Positions 9,456-18,100 of a stretch of 18,278 nt of DNA are shown here, one piece after another. This DNA is from Flavobacteriaceae bacterium. GTDB taxonomy: Bacteria > Bacteroidota > Bacteroidia > Flavobacteriales > Flavobacteriaceae. A program made the translations under genes and the position numbers. Each line of letters opens with the position of its first letter. The first letter of the stretch is position 1. Location: positions 73,117-91,394 of the forward strand of contig PATA01000018.1 of NCBI GenBank assembly GCA_002713495.1, given 5' to 3'. The notes under the pieces were generated by a model. That model saw nothing but the letters and a program-made list of their open reading frames with translations, did not search any database and was not told the origin of the DNA.

Positions 9456-9875
9456 ATGGAAAAATTAAAGACTTTTGATTATGCTTTAAGGTCAACATGG
9501 CAAAGTGTTGCAAATATGTATAACAAGGAAGCTTGCAAATATGATTCTACAATGTCTGCTGGATTTGCTTTACTTAGTATTGAATCATTCGGAACACCAT
9601 CTACAGCCCTAGGGCCTAAAATGGGGATTGAAAACACAAGCCTGTCAAGACTTTTAAATAGTCTTGAAGAAAAAAGATTAATTGAAAGAAAACCAAATCC
9701 AAAAGATGGAAGAGGAAGATTGATTTATTTAACAAAACTTGGTTTTGAAAAAAGAGAACTTTCAAAAAAAATTGTTCTTGGGTTTAATAAATCTATAACA
9801 AATAAATTAAGTAAATCAGAAATTAATACATTTTTTAAGGTTATTAATTGCATAAACACAGAAAGTCAAAAATAA
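9456..9875 (+). CDS. MarR-family transcriptional regulator of the fatty-acid locus
   Basis: A 139-residue winged helix-turn-helix protein, the usual MarR length, expected to act as a dimeric DNA-binding repressor. The helix-turn-helix runs over about residues 48-75 (STALGPKMGIENTSLSRLL), and the wing KDGRGRLIYLT at 83-93 keeps the Asp84 and Arg86 typical of the family. N- and C-terminal helices would form the dimer interface. The sequence strongly resembles a conserved Bacteroidota MarR protein that I recall being encoded beside beta-oxidation genes (FDYALRSTW, GFALLSIE, TPSTALGPKMG segments). Here it follows an acyl-CoA synthetase gene and is 15 bases upstream of an acyl-CoA dehydrogenase gene, which fits control of fatty-acid degradation. 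The palindrome and -7 box just upstream suggest self-regulation. The effector is unknown. Confidence 0.88.
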   Translation: MEKLKTFDYALRSTWQSVANMYNKEACKYDSTMSAGFALLSIESFGTPSTALGPKMGIENTSLSRLLNSLEEKRLIERKPNPKDGRGRLIYLTKLGFEKRELSKKIVLGFNKSITNKLSKSEINTFFKVINCINTESQK

Positions 9876-9890
9876 ATTTAAATAAAAATA

Positions 9891-11693
9891 ATGGCAACTG
9901 ATATAACAAAGAAAAAAACACTTGGGGGAGGATTTATTATCCAAAATAATTCAAATAATTCAATTTTTACTCCTGAAGACTTCTCCGAAGAGCAACTCAT
10001 GATGAGAGATGCGGTCAAAGATTTTATAGACAGGGAAGTGTGGCCTCATAAAGAACGTTTTGAAAATAAGGACTATGCGTTTACCAAACAAATAATGGAA
10101 AAAGCTGGTGAATTAGGATTTCTTGGAGTTTCGGTTCCAGAGGAATATGGTGGTCTAGGAATGGATTTTATATCAACTATGTTAGTATGTGATTATATCT
10201 CTGCTGCTACAGGTTCACTTTCTACTGCATTTGGTGCACATACAGGGATAGGTACACTTCCAATAACACTCTATGGAACTGAGGAACAAAAACAAAAATA
10301 TGTCCCAAACCTAGCCTCTGGAAAATGGTTTGGGTCTTATTGTTTGACTGAACCAGGAGCTGGATCTGATGCTAACTCTGGTAAAACGAAAGCAGTTCTC
10401 TCAAAAGATAAAAAGCACTATCTAATAACTGGACAAAAAATGTGGATATCAAATGCTGGATTTGCAAGTATATTTATTGTATTTGCTAGAATTGAAAATG
10501 ATAAGAACATAACTGGATTTATTGTACCGGCTGATTTTGATAATGGAATTACATTGGGAGATGAAGAAAAAAAATTAGGTATTCATGCATCATCAACTAG
10601 ACAAGTCTTTTTTAATAACACAAAAGTACCAGTTGAGAATATGTTAGCAGGAAGAGGTGAAGGTTTTAAAATAGCGATGAACGCATTAAACGCTGGTAGA
10701 ATAAAACTTGGGGTCGCAGTTGTTGATGCTCAAAGAAGAGTATTAAATGGCTCTGTGAAGTATGCAAATGAACGCATACAATTCAAAACCCCTATTTCTC
10801 AATTTGGAGCAATCAAAGAAAAATTTGCTAGAATGGCATCCGATTTGTATGCGTGCGAATCTGGATGCTACAGAGCAGCCTCTGACATCAAAGATCACAT
10901 TGAATTTCTTAGATCTGAGGGAAAAACTCATCAAGAAGCTGAACTAAAAGGTCTTGAAGAGTATGCTATTGAATGTTCGATGATTAAAGTTTTTTGTTCT
11001 GAAGCAATGCAAAATTCATCAGATGATGGAGTTCAAATTTTTGGAGGAATGGGATTCTCAGCTGACACGCCCATGGAAGCAGCATGGAGAGATGCCAGAA
11101 TTGGTAGAATATATGAAGGGACTAACGAGATAAACAGGATGGTATCAGTTGGAATGTTATTAAAAAAAGCTGCAAAAGGACACCTAGACCTTATGACAGA
11201 AGTAATGAAAATAGTTGAAAAAATTAAATCTAACAAGTTTGATGAGGTTTATCATGATTCAAAATTTGCTCAAGAAGAATTCTTAATTCAAAAAATTAAG
11301 GATATATTTTTACTACTTACAGGAATGGCTTTTCAAAAATTTGGGGCTGATTTAGAAAAAAATCAAATTACTCTTCTGGCATTATCAGATATTTTGATTT
11401 ACTCATATTTTACAGAATCTACTTTACTTAGAACAAAAAAAAATCATGACAGAAATAATAAAAACTACTCTGAGACTCATAAATATATGACTCAATTATT
11501 TTTATATAATTCCATAGAGAAAGTTAATGAAAAAGCAAAAGAAATAATTATAAGTATTTCTAATGAAAAAGAAAAAATTGGATTACTTAATTCTTTAATA
11601 AAAATGACCAGATATGATAACTATCCAAATATTGTAGAGTTGAAAACAAAAATAGCAGATGCAATTATTGAAGAGAATGAATACAATTTATAA
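9891..11693 (+). CDS. Acyl-CoA dehydrogenase, very-long-chain/ACAD9-like
   Basis: FAD enzyme that oxidises acyl-CoA to trans-2-enoyl-CoA, the first oxidative step of beta-oxidation, passing electrons to electron-transfer flavoprotein. At 600 residues it is longer than the roughly 380 of short/medium-chain enzymes. The extra C-terminal helical part (about 430-600) is that of the very-long-chain type. The N-terminal helical domain is followed by FAD/substrate-loop motifs YCLTEPGAGSD (150-160) and GQKMWISNAG (181-190). QIFGGMGFS (382-390) leads to IYEGTNEINR, where Glu409 is the expected catalytic base. The GGGFII stretch near the N-terminus (12-17) matches a GGEFLI-like segment of Bacteroidota homologues. 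It lies 15 bases after marR and overlaps the next ATG by one base, so the three are likely co-transcribed. Chain-length preference is inferred only from the family. Confidence 0.94.
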   Translation: MATDITKKKTLGGGFIIQNNSNNSIFTPEDFSEEQLMMRDAVKDFIDREVWPHKERFENKDYAFTKQIMEKAGELGFLGVSVPEEYGGLGMDFISTMLVCDYISAATGSLSTAFGAHTGIGTLPITLYGTEEQKQKYVPNLASGKWFGSYCLTEPGAGSDANSGKTKAVLSKDKKHYLITGQKMWISNAGFASIFIVFARIENDKNITGFIVPADFDNGITLGDEEKKLGIHASSTRQVFFNNTKVPVENMLAGRGEGFKIAMNALNAGRIKLGVAVVDAQRRVLNGSVKYANERIQFKTPISQFGAIKEKFARMASDLYACESGCYRAASDIKDHIEFLRSEGKTHQEAELKGLEEYAIECSMIKVFCSEAMQNSSDDGVQIFGGMGFSADTPMEAAWRDARIGRIYEGTNEINRMVSVGMLLKKAAKGHLDLMTEVMKIVEKIKSNKFDEVYHDSKFAQEEFLIQKIKDIFLLLTGMAFQKFGADLEKNQITLLALSDILIYSYFTESTLLRTKKNHDRNNKNYSETHKYMTQLFLYNSIEKVNEKAKEIIISISNEKEKIGLLNSLIKMTRYDNYPNIVELKTKIADAIIEENEYNL

Positions 11694-12373
11694 TGACAAA
11701 ATTTTGGACAGTATATCTTATTAGATTTGTTTCAATCTATTTCATTTTTAGCGTTATAATTGCAAGTTTTTTGTATCCTGGTGGAAATATTTTTGAACCT
11801 GAACAACCAGGATACTCTTTTGCAAAAAATTATCTAAGTGATCTTGGAGGTTATAAAAGCAGGTCAGGAGAAATCAATTTTTTATCCTCTTTTATCTTTA
11901 ATTCATCCATGGTACTTTACATAGCATCTGGAGTTGGTTTTTTATTTGTTCCCAATCTCTTCAAAGAAAACCAAAAAAATTATTTCCTTTCAATCATTGG
12001 TAGCATCTTTTTTTTTAGTGGATGTTCATTTTTTTCTGGGGTTGGACTTACACCTCATGACCTTTACCAAGAGTTACATGGTTATTTTGCAAAAAATGCA
12101 TTCAGACTTCTTGTTCCAGCATCAATTATATATGTAATAGTTTTATATAATAGTTCTGTTGATAATAAATATACATTAGTTACACTTGGTTATCTGATTT
12201 TCACTTTTGCCTACGTGTTATATCAGTTTTTTGTTGAGGATGCTTTAAAAAGTCCTGAATCCCTTATGGAGTCAGTTATAATACAAAAGATTATTGCAAT
12301 TGTTAGTACAATTAGTATTTTCTCTCTAACATATGGATTTGAATCAAAAATAAAAAAAAGAGATTTATTATAA
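11693..12373 (+). CDS. Six-helix integral membrane protein, DUF998-like
   Basis: A 226-residue protein of unknown function. Six hydrophobic stretches are visible at about 8-28, 62-87, 97-118, 136-155, 161-180 and 195-215, predicting an inner-membrane protein without a cleaved signal. Conserved-looking polar features sit between helices: NYLSDLG at 46-52, GLTPHD at 118-123 and ELHGYFA at 127-133. The SDLG plus loop-histidine pattern recalls DUF998 proteins, though I cannot confirm this without a profile search. The ATG overlaps the acyl-CoA dehydrogenase stop (TAATG), so translation is probably coupled and the product may serve the same fatty-acid locus. Its stop lies one base from that of the convergent ggt gene. 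It could instead be an unrelated passenger gene. Confidence 0.72.
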   Translation: MTKFWTVYLIRFVSIYFIFSVIIASFLYPGGNIFEPEQPGYSFAKNYLSDLGGYKSRSGEINFLSSFIFNSSMVLYIASGVGFLFVPNLFKENQKNYFLSIIGSIFFFSGCSFFSGVGLTPHDLYQELHGYFAKNAFRLLVPASIIYVIVLYNSSVDNKYTLVTLGYLIFTFAYVLYQFFVEDALKSPESLMESVIIQKIIAIVSTISIFSLTYGFESKIKKRDLL

Positions 12374-12374
12374 A

Positions 12375-14072
12375 TTAATAACCAGAAGCATTACCGTCCT
12401 TTCTTGATTCTGAGGCTCCGTAATAAACTTTATTTACATCATCAATCTTAATTGCCTGATAACCTCCATAAGAACCCAAATCAAAACTAACTTTATGACC
12501 TAATCCCAATAATTTTCTTATGGATTCATAATCAAATCCAGTTTCTAAATAAATAGTCCCACCATCTAACATAATACCACCTGTTGGTTGCTCATCTGAG
12601 GAATGTCGAATTCTTGGGGCATCTCCAGCCTCTTGGAGGTTCATTTCAAAGTCAATCAAATTAATTACAATTTGCGCGTGCCCCTGGGGTTGCATTGCTC
12701 CTCCCATTAATCCGAAACTTATAAATGGTTTACCATCTTTTGTTATGAAAGCCGGAATAATTGTATGAAAGGGTCTTTTTCTTGGTTCGTATACATTAAA
12801 ATGATTTTTATCTAAAGAAAAAAGCTCTCCTCTATCTTGGAGCATAAAACCAAGTCCAGTGGGAACCATACCTGAACCCATCCCTCTATAATTACTCTGA
12901 ATTAATGAAACCATATTTCCATCAGAATCAGCCACGGTAAGATAAATGGTATCTCCATTTTCTAAATTTGCTGGATTTACTTTATTTGAGGAGACCTTTG
13001 GATCAATCTCTAATCTTCTTTTATTTGCATAATCTTTTGAAATCAAATACTCGGTAGGTATTTTATTAAAATCAGGGTCAGCATAGTATTTTGCTCTGTC
13101 AGCATAGGCAATTTTTTTAGCTTCGACAAAATGATGTATATATTCTGCTGAACCAAAACCCATTTTTTTTACATCAAACCCCTCCATAATATTTAGAATT
13201 TGTAATGCTGCTATTCCTTGACCATTTGGGGGTAGTTCCCATATATCATATCCCCTGTAACTTGTAGATACAGGTTCTATCCAAGTTGAATTATGAGAAT
13301 TTAAGTCATATTCATCCAAGAAACCACCTTGCTCTGCCATGAAATTGGATATGGTTTTTGCTATAAACCCCTTGTAAAATCCATCTCTGCCTTTACTGGA
13401 AATTATTTTCAAAGTTTTTGCTAAGTCCGGATTTTTAAAAACTTCTCCCTTAGATGGTGTTTTACCATTAATCATATAAGTGTCCTCAAAATTAGGATAA
13501 TTAATAAATTTATCTGAAGCTAATTTCATGTAATATGAAACCACTTCAGTTACAGGAAATCCATTTTCTGCATACTGAATAGTTGGAATTAAGATATCCT
13601 TCATCTGCATTTTACCAAATTTTTTATTAAGTGAAAACCACCCATCAACACATCCAGGAACAGATACGGGAAGTGGACCGTAAGAGGGTATAGATTTTAA
13701 ATTTTTTGATTTGAAGTATTCAATTGTTAAATTTTTTGGCGACCTACCACTAGCATTTAAGCCATAAAGTTTTTTATCTTTTTCATACCAAACAATTGCA
13801 AAAAGATCACCACCTATTCCATTACTAGTTGGCTCCATTAAACCAAGTGCAGCATTTGCTGCAATTGCTGCATCAATTGCATTTCCTCCAGACTTTAAAA
13901 TATCGATTCCTATTTGTGTAGCTAAAGGATGGCTTGTAGCAACCATTCCATTTTGACCAAGAACCTCTGATCTAGTTGTAAAGTTTTTTCCAGTGATTCT
14001 GTCTTGGCAATAATTGTAAGAGATATTAAAAATTAATAGAATAATTATTAATATAAATTTATGAGTATTCAA
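12375..14072 (-). CDS. Gamma-glutamyltranspeptidase-like hydrolase (YwrD-type), secreted
   Basis: Ntn-hydrolase precursor of 565 residues, expected to cleave itself into two subunits and hydrolyse gamma-glutamyl or similar amide bonds, probably in the periplasm. A signal peptide (hydrophobic core residues 6-20) precedes SEVLGQNGMVATSHPLA, the usual start of the mature family. The probable nucleophile and self-cleavage site is Thr375 in GDTIYLTVAD. Arg110 in NASGR fits the substrate carboxylate-binding arginine. The oxyanion Gly-Gly is in MGGAMQP (457-458). The classic SSM serine pair is replaced by KRPFHTIIP (432-440), as in YwrD-like homologues, so glutathione may not be the substrate. The start is TTG at 14072; no ATG occurs until Met43, which would delete the signal peptide, and an in-frame stop lies 21 bases upstream of the TTG. 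A consensus -7 box precedes it. Confidence 0.88.
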   Translation of the reverse strand: MNTHKFILIIILLIFNISYNYCQDRITGKNFTTRSEVLGQNGMVATSHPLATQIGIDILKSGGNAIDAAIAANAALGLMEPTSNGIGGDLFAIVWYEKDKKLYGLNASGRSPKNLTIEYFKSKNLKSIPSYGPLPVSVPGCVDGWFSLNKKFGKMQMKDILIPTIQYAENGFPVTEVVSYYMKLASDKFINYPNFEDTYMINGKTPSKGEVFKNPDLAKTLKIISSKGRDGFYKGFIAKTISNFMAEQGGFLDEYDLNSHNSTWIEPVSTSYRGYDIWELPPNGQGIAALQILNIMEGFDVKKMGFGSAEYIHHFVEAKKIAYADRAKYYADPDFNKIPTEYLISKDYANKRRLEIDPKVSSNKVNPANLENGDTIYLTVADSDGNMVSLIQSNYRGMGSGMVPTGLGFMLQDRGELFSLDKNHFNVYEPRKRPFHTIIPAFITKDGKPFISFGLMGGAMQPQGHAQIVINLIDFEMNLQEAGDAPRIRHSSDEQPTGGIMLDGGTIYLETGFDYESIRKLLGLGHKVSFDLGSYGGYQAIKIDDVNKVYYGASESRKDGNASGY

Positions 14073-14091
14073 TTTGTCAATTTTATGATTT

Positions 14092-14099
14092 CAAATTTA
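14092..14099 (-). promoter_or_regulatory. Candidate -7 promoter element for the ggt-like gene
   Basis: Read on the minus strand, the bases are TAAATTTG, an exact match to the TAnnTTTG consensus, ending 19 bases before the TTG start at 14072. No clear TTG -33 box lies at 17-23 bases upstream. The position in the 64-base gap after porP suggests the hydrolase gene can be transcribed independently of the adhesin pair. The A+T-rich background limits confidence. Confidence 0.4.
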
Positions 14100-14112
14100 G
14101 GGATTTTTATAA

Positions 14113-14132
14113 ATTTAAGTGATAGCTTAAAT
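14113..14132 (-). terminator. Weak hairpin after the porP-like gene, possible terminator
   Basis: On the minus strand ATTTAAG and CTTAAAT form a 7-bp inverted repeat around a 6-base loop, starting 4 bases after the porP-like stop codon. There is only one G-C pair and no good U-tract after it, so as an intrinsic terminator it is weak. It could equally be an operator-like repeat or chance. Confidence 0.2.
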
Positions 14133-14136
14133 AAAG

Positions 14137-15153
14137 TTAGTAATAGTTATCCACACTCAATCTCCTATAATCCCCTCGCCTATTCCTTAAATATGGACTA
14201 AAGTCAAAAGTTAAAAACACTTCAAATGTACTTGGTGAATAAGCCTTTGCAGGATCCTTTCTAGATGGGAAATTATACAAGGTTCCAAACTCAAAATTTT
14301 CATAGGAAAGTGCAACAGATATTCCAACATTTAACATTGAAAAAGCTTCAGTGCTTTTCATTGATTCATTTAAACCAATTGAAAACTCACCAAATTGAAA
14401 TTCCTGAGAAAGATAAACATCCGTACTGTAAGATGATTTTGAAATATTTGTAAATGTGTATAACGTAGTATATCGAGGAAGAAAACCCTGATCATATGGA
14501 TTCAAATCGAATTCATATGCACCTTGGATTGAAAAACGTATTGGCATTTTAAATTCCTCATTTTCTTTATTATAAGATATGTTAGGTTGATTTAAGTGTT
14601 GAGCGCTAAGACCAAATAAATATTTATTAGAATGTATGATAAAAGAAGCTCCTAAATCTAAATAATTTGCATTTCCAATTAATGGTGCCAATGGATCATT
14701 AGAAAGAGATTGTAAATATCCTGAAACCAGTGAAAGCTGATCTTCAAAAACCAGTTTGCTAGTATCTAGCTTGTTACTTCCCATACCCAGGGTTATGGAA
14801 GGTAGGAAGAAGTCTTCATTGTCTAACTGAATTTTGTATATAAATGAAAGTGAAGGGTTTGTATGAACTAATCCAGCATTATCAAGTGTATAAGAGTACA
14901 TGTCAACTCCCAAAGAAAAATAATCTGAATCAAAAGAAAGTGAACCAAAAAAATATCTACTTTCAATACCTTGATTAGAAACTAGGCCGATGGTATTATA
15001 TAAAACACCCGTTTTGTTCATATTATTAAGACCTAAATAACTAGGATTGGTTTTTTGCATAAATCTGGATCGACTAACTATCAGGTCATCTTGAGCTTCA
15101 ATACTTAACATTGGTAAAAGAAAAAACAATAATATTAATTCAATTCTTCTCAT
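14137..15153 (-). CDS. PorP/SprF-family type IX secretion outer-membrane protein
   Basis: A 338-residue outer-membrane beta-barrel of the PorP/SprF family, which assists T9SS export or anchoring of substrates bearing type B C-terminal domains. A clear signal peptide (residues 1-20, ending SIEA before QDD) is followed by the family's early conserved stretch: SRFMQKTNPSYLG, equivalent to the usual FNPAYAG, and then NYRSQW-like positions that here read differently. Alternating hydrophobic strands run to the end. The closing FLTFDF resembles a final barrel strand, followed by a short polar tail rich in Arg and Tyr. It starts 2 bases after the stop of the giant adhesin, the standard arrangement of a SprB-type substrate with its own SprF-type partner, so it most likely handles that adhesin. 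The PorP/SprF call rests on motif resemblance plus context. Confidence 0.85.
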   Translation of the reverse strand: MRRIELILLFFLLPMLSIEAQDDLIVSRSRFMQKTNPSYLGLNNMNKTGVLYNTIGLVSNQGIESRYFFGSLSFDSDYFSLGVDMYSYTLDNAGLVHTNPSLSFIYKIQLDNEDFFLPSITLGMGSNKLDTSKLVFEDQLSLVSGYLQSLSNDPLAPLIGNANYLDLGASFIIHSNKYLFGLSAQHLNQPNISYNKENEEFKMPIRFSIQGAYEFDLNPYDQGFLPRYTTLYTFTNISKSSYSTDVYLSQEFQFGEFSIGLNESMKSTEAFSMLNVGISVALSYENFEFGTLYNFPSRKDPAKAYSPSTFEVFLTFDFSPYLRNRRGDYRRLSVDNYY

Positions 15154-15155
15154 AC

Positions 15156-18100
15156 TTATCTTAATAAAATAAAAGTTCCATCTCTAAACACCTCAACTCC
15201 ATCCGCAGTTTTTCCATCTAGTGTATAAATGAAGAATGGAGTTATAATTTCTTTTTTTTCATCGCCTGTTTGATCAGGACCACACCAGCCGGTTAAAGTC
15301 AGAGCTTGTTTAGTCGGGTCTGTTGGAGGAACACCTATTTCCTCATATAAGAGAGCCCCTTGAGCATCGTAAACTCTAAAAGTAGCCTCAACTAAACCAT
15401 TGAATAATGGCTTATAACATTGGTTAAAAATATCTCCGTTTGGAGTAAAAACATTTGGAGATAAGACACTATATCCCTTACCAACTTTTATTGCTTTTGT
15501 TAGCTCTGCTCTACAATCAAGATCATTATAAATCCTTATTGTAGCATAGTAAGTTCCAGAAATAGCATACTCATGAGTTATAGGATCAGGTTGATTTCTT
15601 TCAAGCACTTCAGTTTGATTTCCATCACCAAAGATAATTTCAAAAGAATCATACTCATCCTCAGATCTATCATAAAATGTTACATCTTCTCTAGCAAGAA
15701 TCTGTCCTCCAGTTAATAATGAATTAACAGATTCATAATCAAATTCAGGAGTACCAATACCAATATTAATTTGACGTGCAATACCACATCCGGCAAGATT
15801 TAATATTTCAAGACTGGCAGAGTTTACAGGATTATCAATTTCAATAATGTATTGATCCTCTCCTATTTCTGTAGCAGTTACAGGATTACCACCATACCTG
15901 AATGATAAAGGACCTGTTTTACCAGAATAAACATCTAAGAATATTGTTCCAGCTTGGCCAGAACATAAAGCAGAGTCAACTGTTGGACCTGAACGTATTT
16001 GTAAAACATTTTCATTTTCAACCGTTATTATACCTTGAAATTGATAATTTGTTGAGGTTGTACCACCTGAGCAACCTGATAAACTTGCAGAACTTATAGT
16101 ATACCTATATGTACCTTCAGCTAGATTATTTAAACTTGTAAAACCAGTAAAATTAGAATTACCATTTGTCCCATCCAATGGTGTCCAATTTGCAGAACTT
16201 ACAGTTGTATTTAACATTTTGAGCTGTGAAGTTAATGATGCAATCTGCAGTGAAATTGCTGCTCCTGAAACTGAAGTAATTCTAATTTGAATATTTTGAG
16301 TTGATCCAACAATAGGAGCGGGCTCAACAACAGCAGTAAGCTGAGGGGAATTATCAACTATTTTAGCTAATTCCTGAACTACAGATTCTATTGGCTCGTT
16401 TGGTATCTGGGTTGAATATGTAAATGGTATATTATTTACCAATATTGAATACACCTCTAAACTGTCTTTGGATGCAGTGACACCTTGAAATAAAAGAATA
16501 GCCTCGTTAGGGTTTAGATCTGCACCTTGAACATCCCAATTAATTTCATAAGGTGGAGGTATCGATCCATTTTCACCTTGAACATCTATTGCAATAGTTC
16601 CATCTTCAGCATCTATTTGACAGCTTACTGGTGTTGATGATGCACCACTTGCATTGGCAACACCAACAACCTCAATACCACTAAACTCAGGTGTAAACAA
16701 AAACTCTATCGTTTGAGGATTTCCTGAAGCATCGGTTATTGTGCATCCATTTTTATCTGTTATTGTTAAATTATATTTCCCAGGTAATGGACTAAAAGTT
16801 ATGTTATTACTTAGACCATTAAATGCTGTGGCATTAGCAGTAGAATTTGGATCAGGATAATAATCCCATTTCAAACTATAATAAGGTTGGCCGGAAGCGT
16901 CTAAAAATGGTGTACCTCCAGAGATTAAAAATGGATCAAAGAATACCCCTTGATAACTATCGTCACAAGCACTAATAGTGAAATCATTAATACCGGAATA
17001 ACTTATTGATGAAAGATCCTCTATTTCAAAATTCAGGAGTACAGTACAATTAGTCTGATTATTATTTACTTCCATGTTATAAGAGCCAGCCTGAAGATTC
17101 TGGATCAAGACATAATTTGTGTTAAGATCAGGAGTATAGGAATTTCCTGATAAAACATTGGTAGCAAGTGAACTAGAGGCCCCTGAGGAAAGTGAAGAGC
17201 CGCCTGATACTGTGCTTTGAAGTGTTGTCCCATTTAATGTGAATTCAAAAACTGTTGGGTCTGGCACTAAATCAAATTGACCATTTCCTAATTTAAATCT
17301 TATGGATGCTGTGTTTTGATTACATGTAATATCATCAAATTCAATGTCTTTAATTTCTAGTTGTGTTGGATCATCTATTTCAAAAACAAATCCTCCCTGA
17401 GTATTATTTCCTACCAAAATACTTCCACAACCAGATGAATCTGAAACAACTGCTCGGTAATACCCTACATTTAATCCAGTTAAAACCTCAAATCCAGCAG
17501 TATTTGGTACCTCATTCCATACAGTTTTTGCAGTCGGGGTAATTGGAGTTAAGTTCATTGTTAAACCAAAAACAGAACCAACTGAAAGTGGTGTAGTAGA
17601 GTTAATTACCTGTCCTCTTACAATTATTGTTGATCCACTCAAATAGGCTTCAAGAATTGGATCAGAATTAATGACTGATGCAAGGTTAGATGTTAAATCT
17701 AAAACACCGGTATTATTATTAACGGTAATTGAGGAGGTAAATGTCGAACCATCTATATCAATTCCTAAGATTCCAATGTCTGTTGGGGAAATATTTCCTG
17801 AAAAGGAAATAGAAAAAGTATCAAGCGTTAACTGATTTCTTCTTTCCCATTTTATAGTATATGGACTAATCCCTCCACTTATTGAGCCATCAAGTTTTAT
17901 TGTTGGACCATTAGGACTTGGTGTTGAAGATGCACAATCTTGAACACCAGTTATATCAGCATTTGCTGACAGTCCTGACGCAGCTTCATTAACAAGAGTA
18001 ATAGGAATTGAAACTTCTGGTAAACATCCTGACTCATCAGTAACTGCAACAGTATATGTGTCAGCAAAAGGTAAATTACTGACAACAATGTCCTGACCTG

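Noticed and set aside
10743..10947. Overlapping open frames on both strands inside the acyl-CoA dehydrogenase gene
   Set aside because: Both lie wholly within a complete, well-conserved coding region and show no recognisable motifs; they are shadow frames.
17640..17642. TTG codon as the start of an 828-residue adhesin
   Set aside because: The same frame stays open through the right edge and encodes further SprB-like sequence (including SGGISPYTIKW and late-GC motifs), so this codon is internal.
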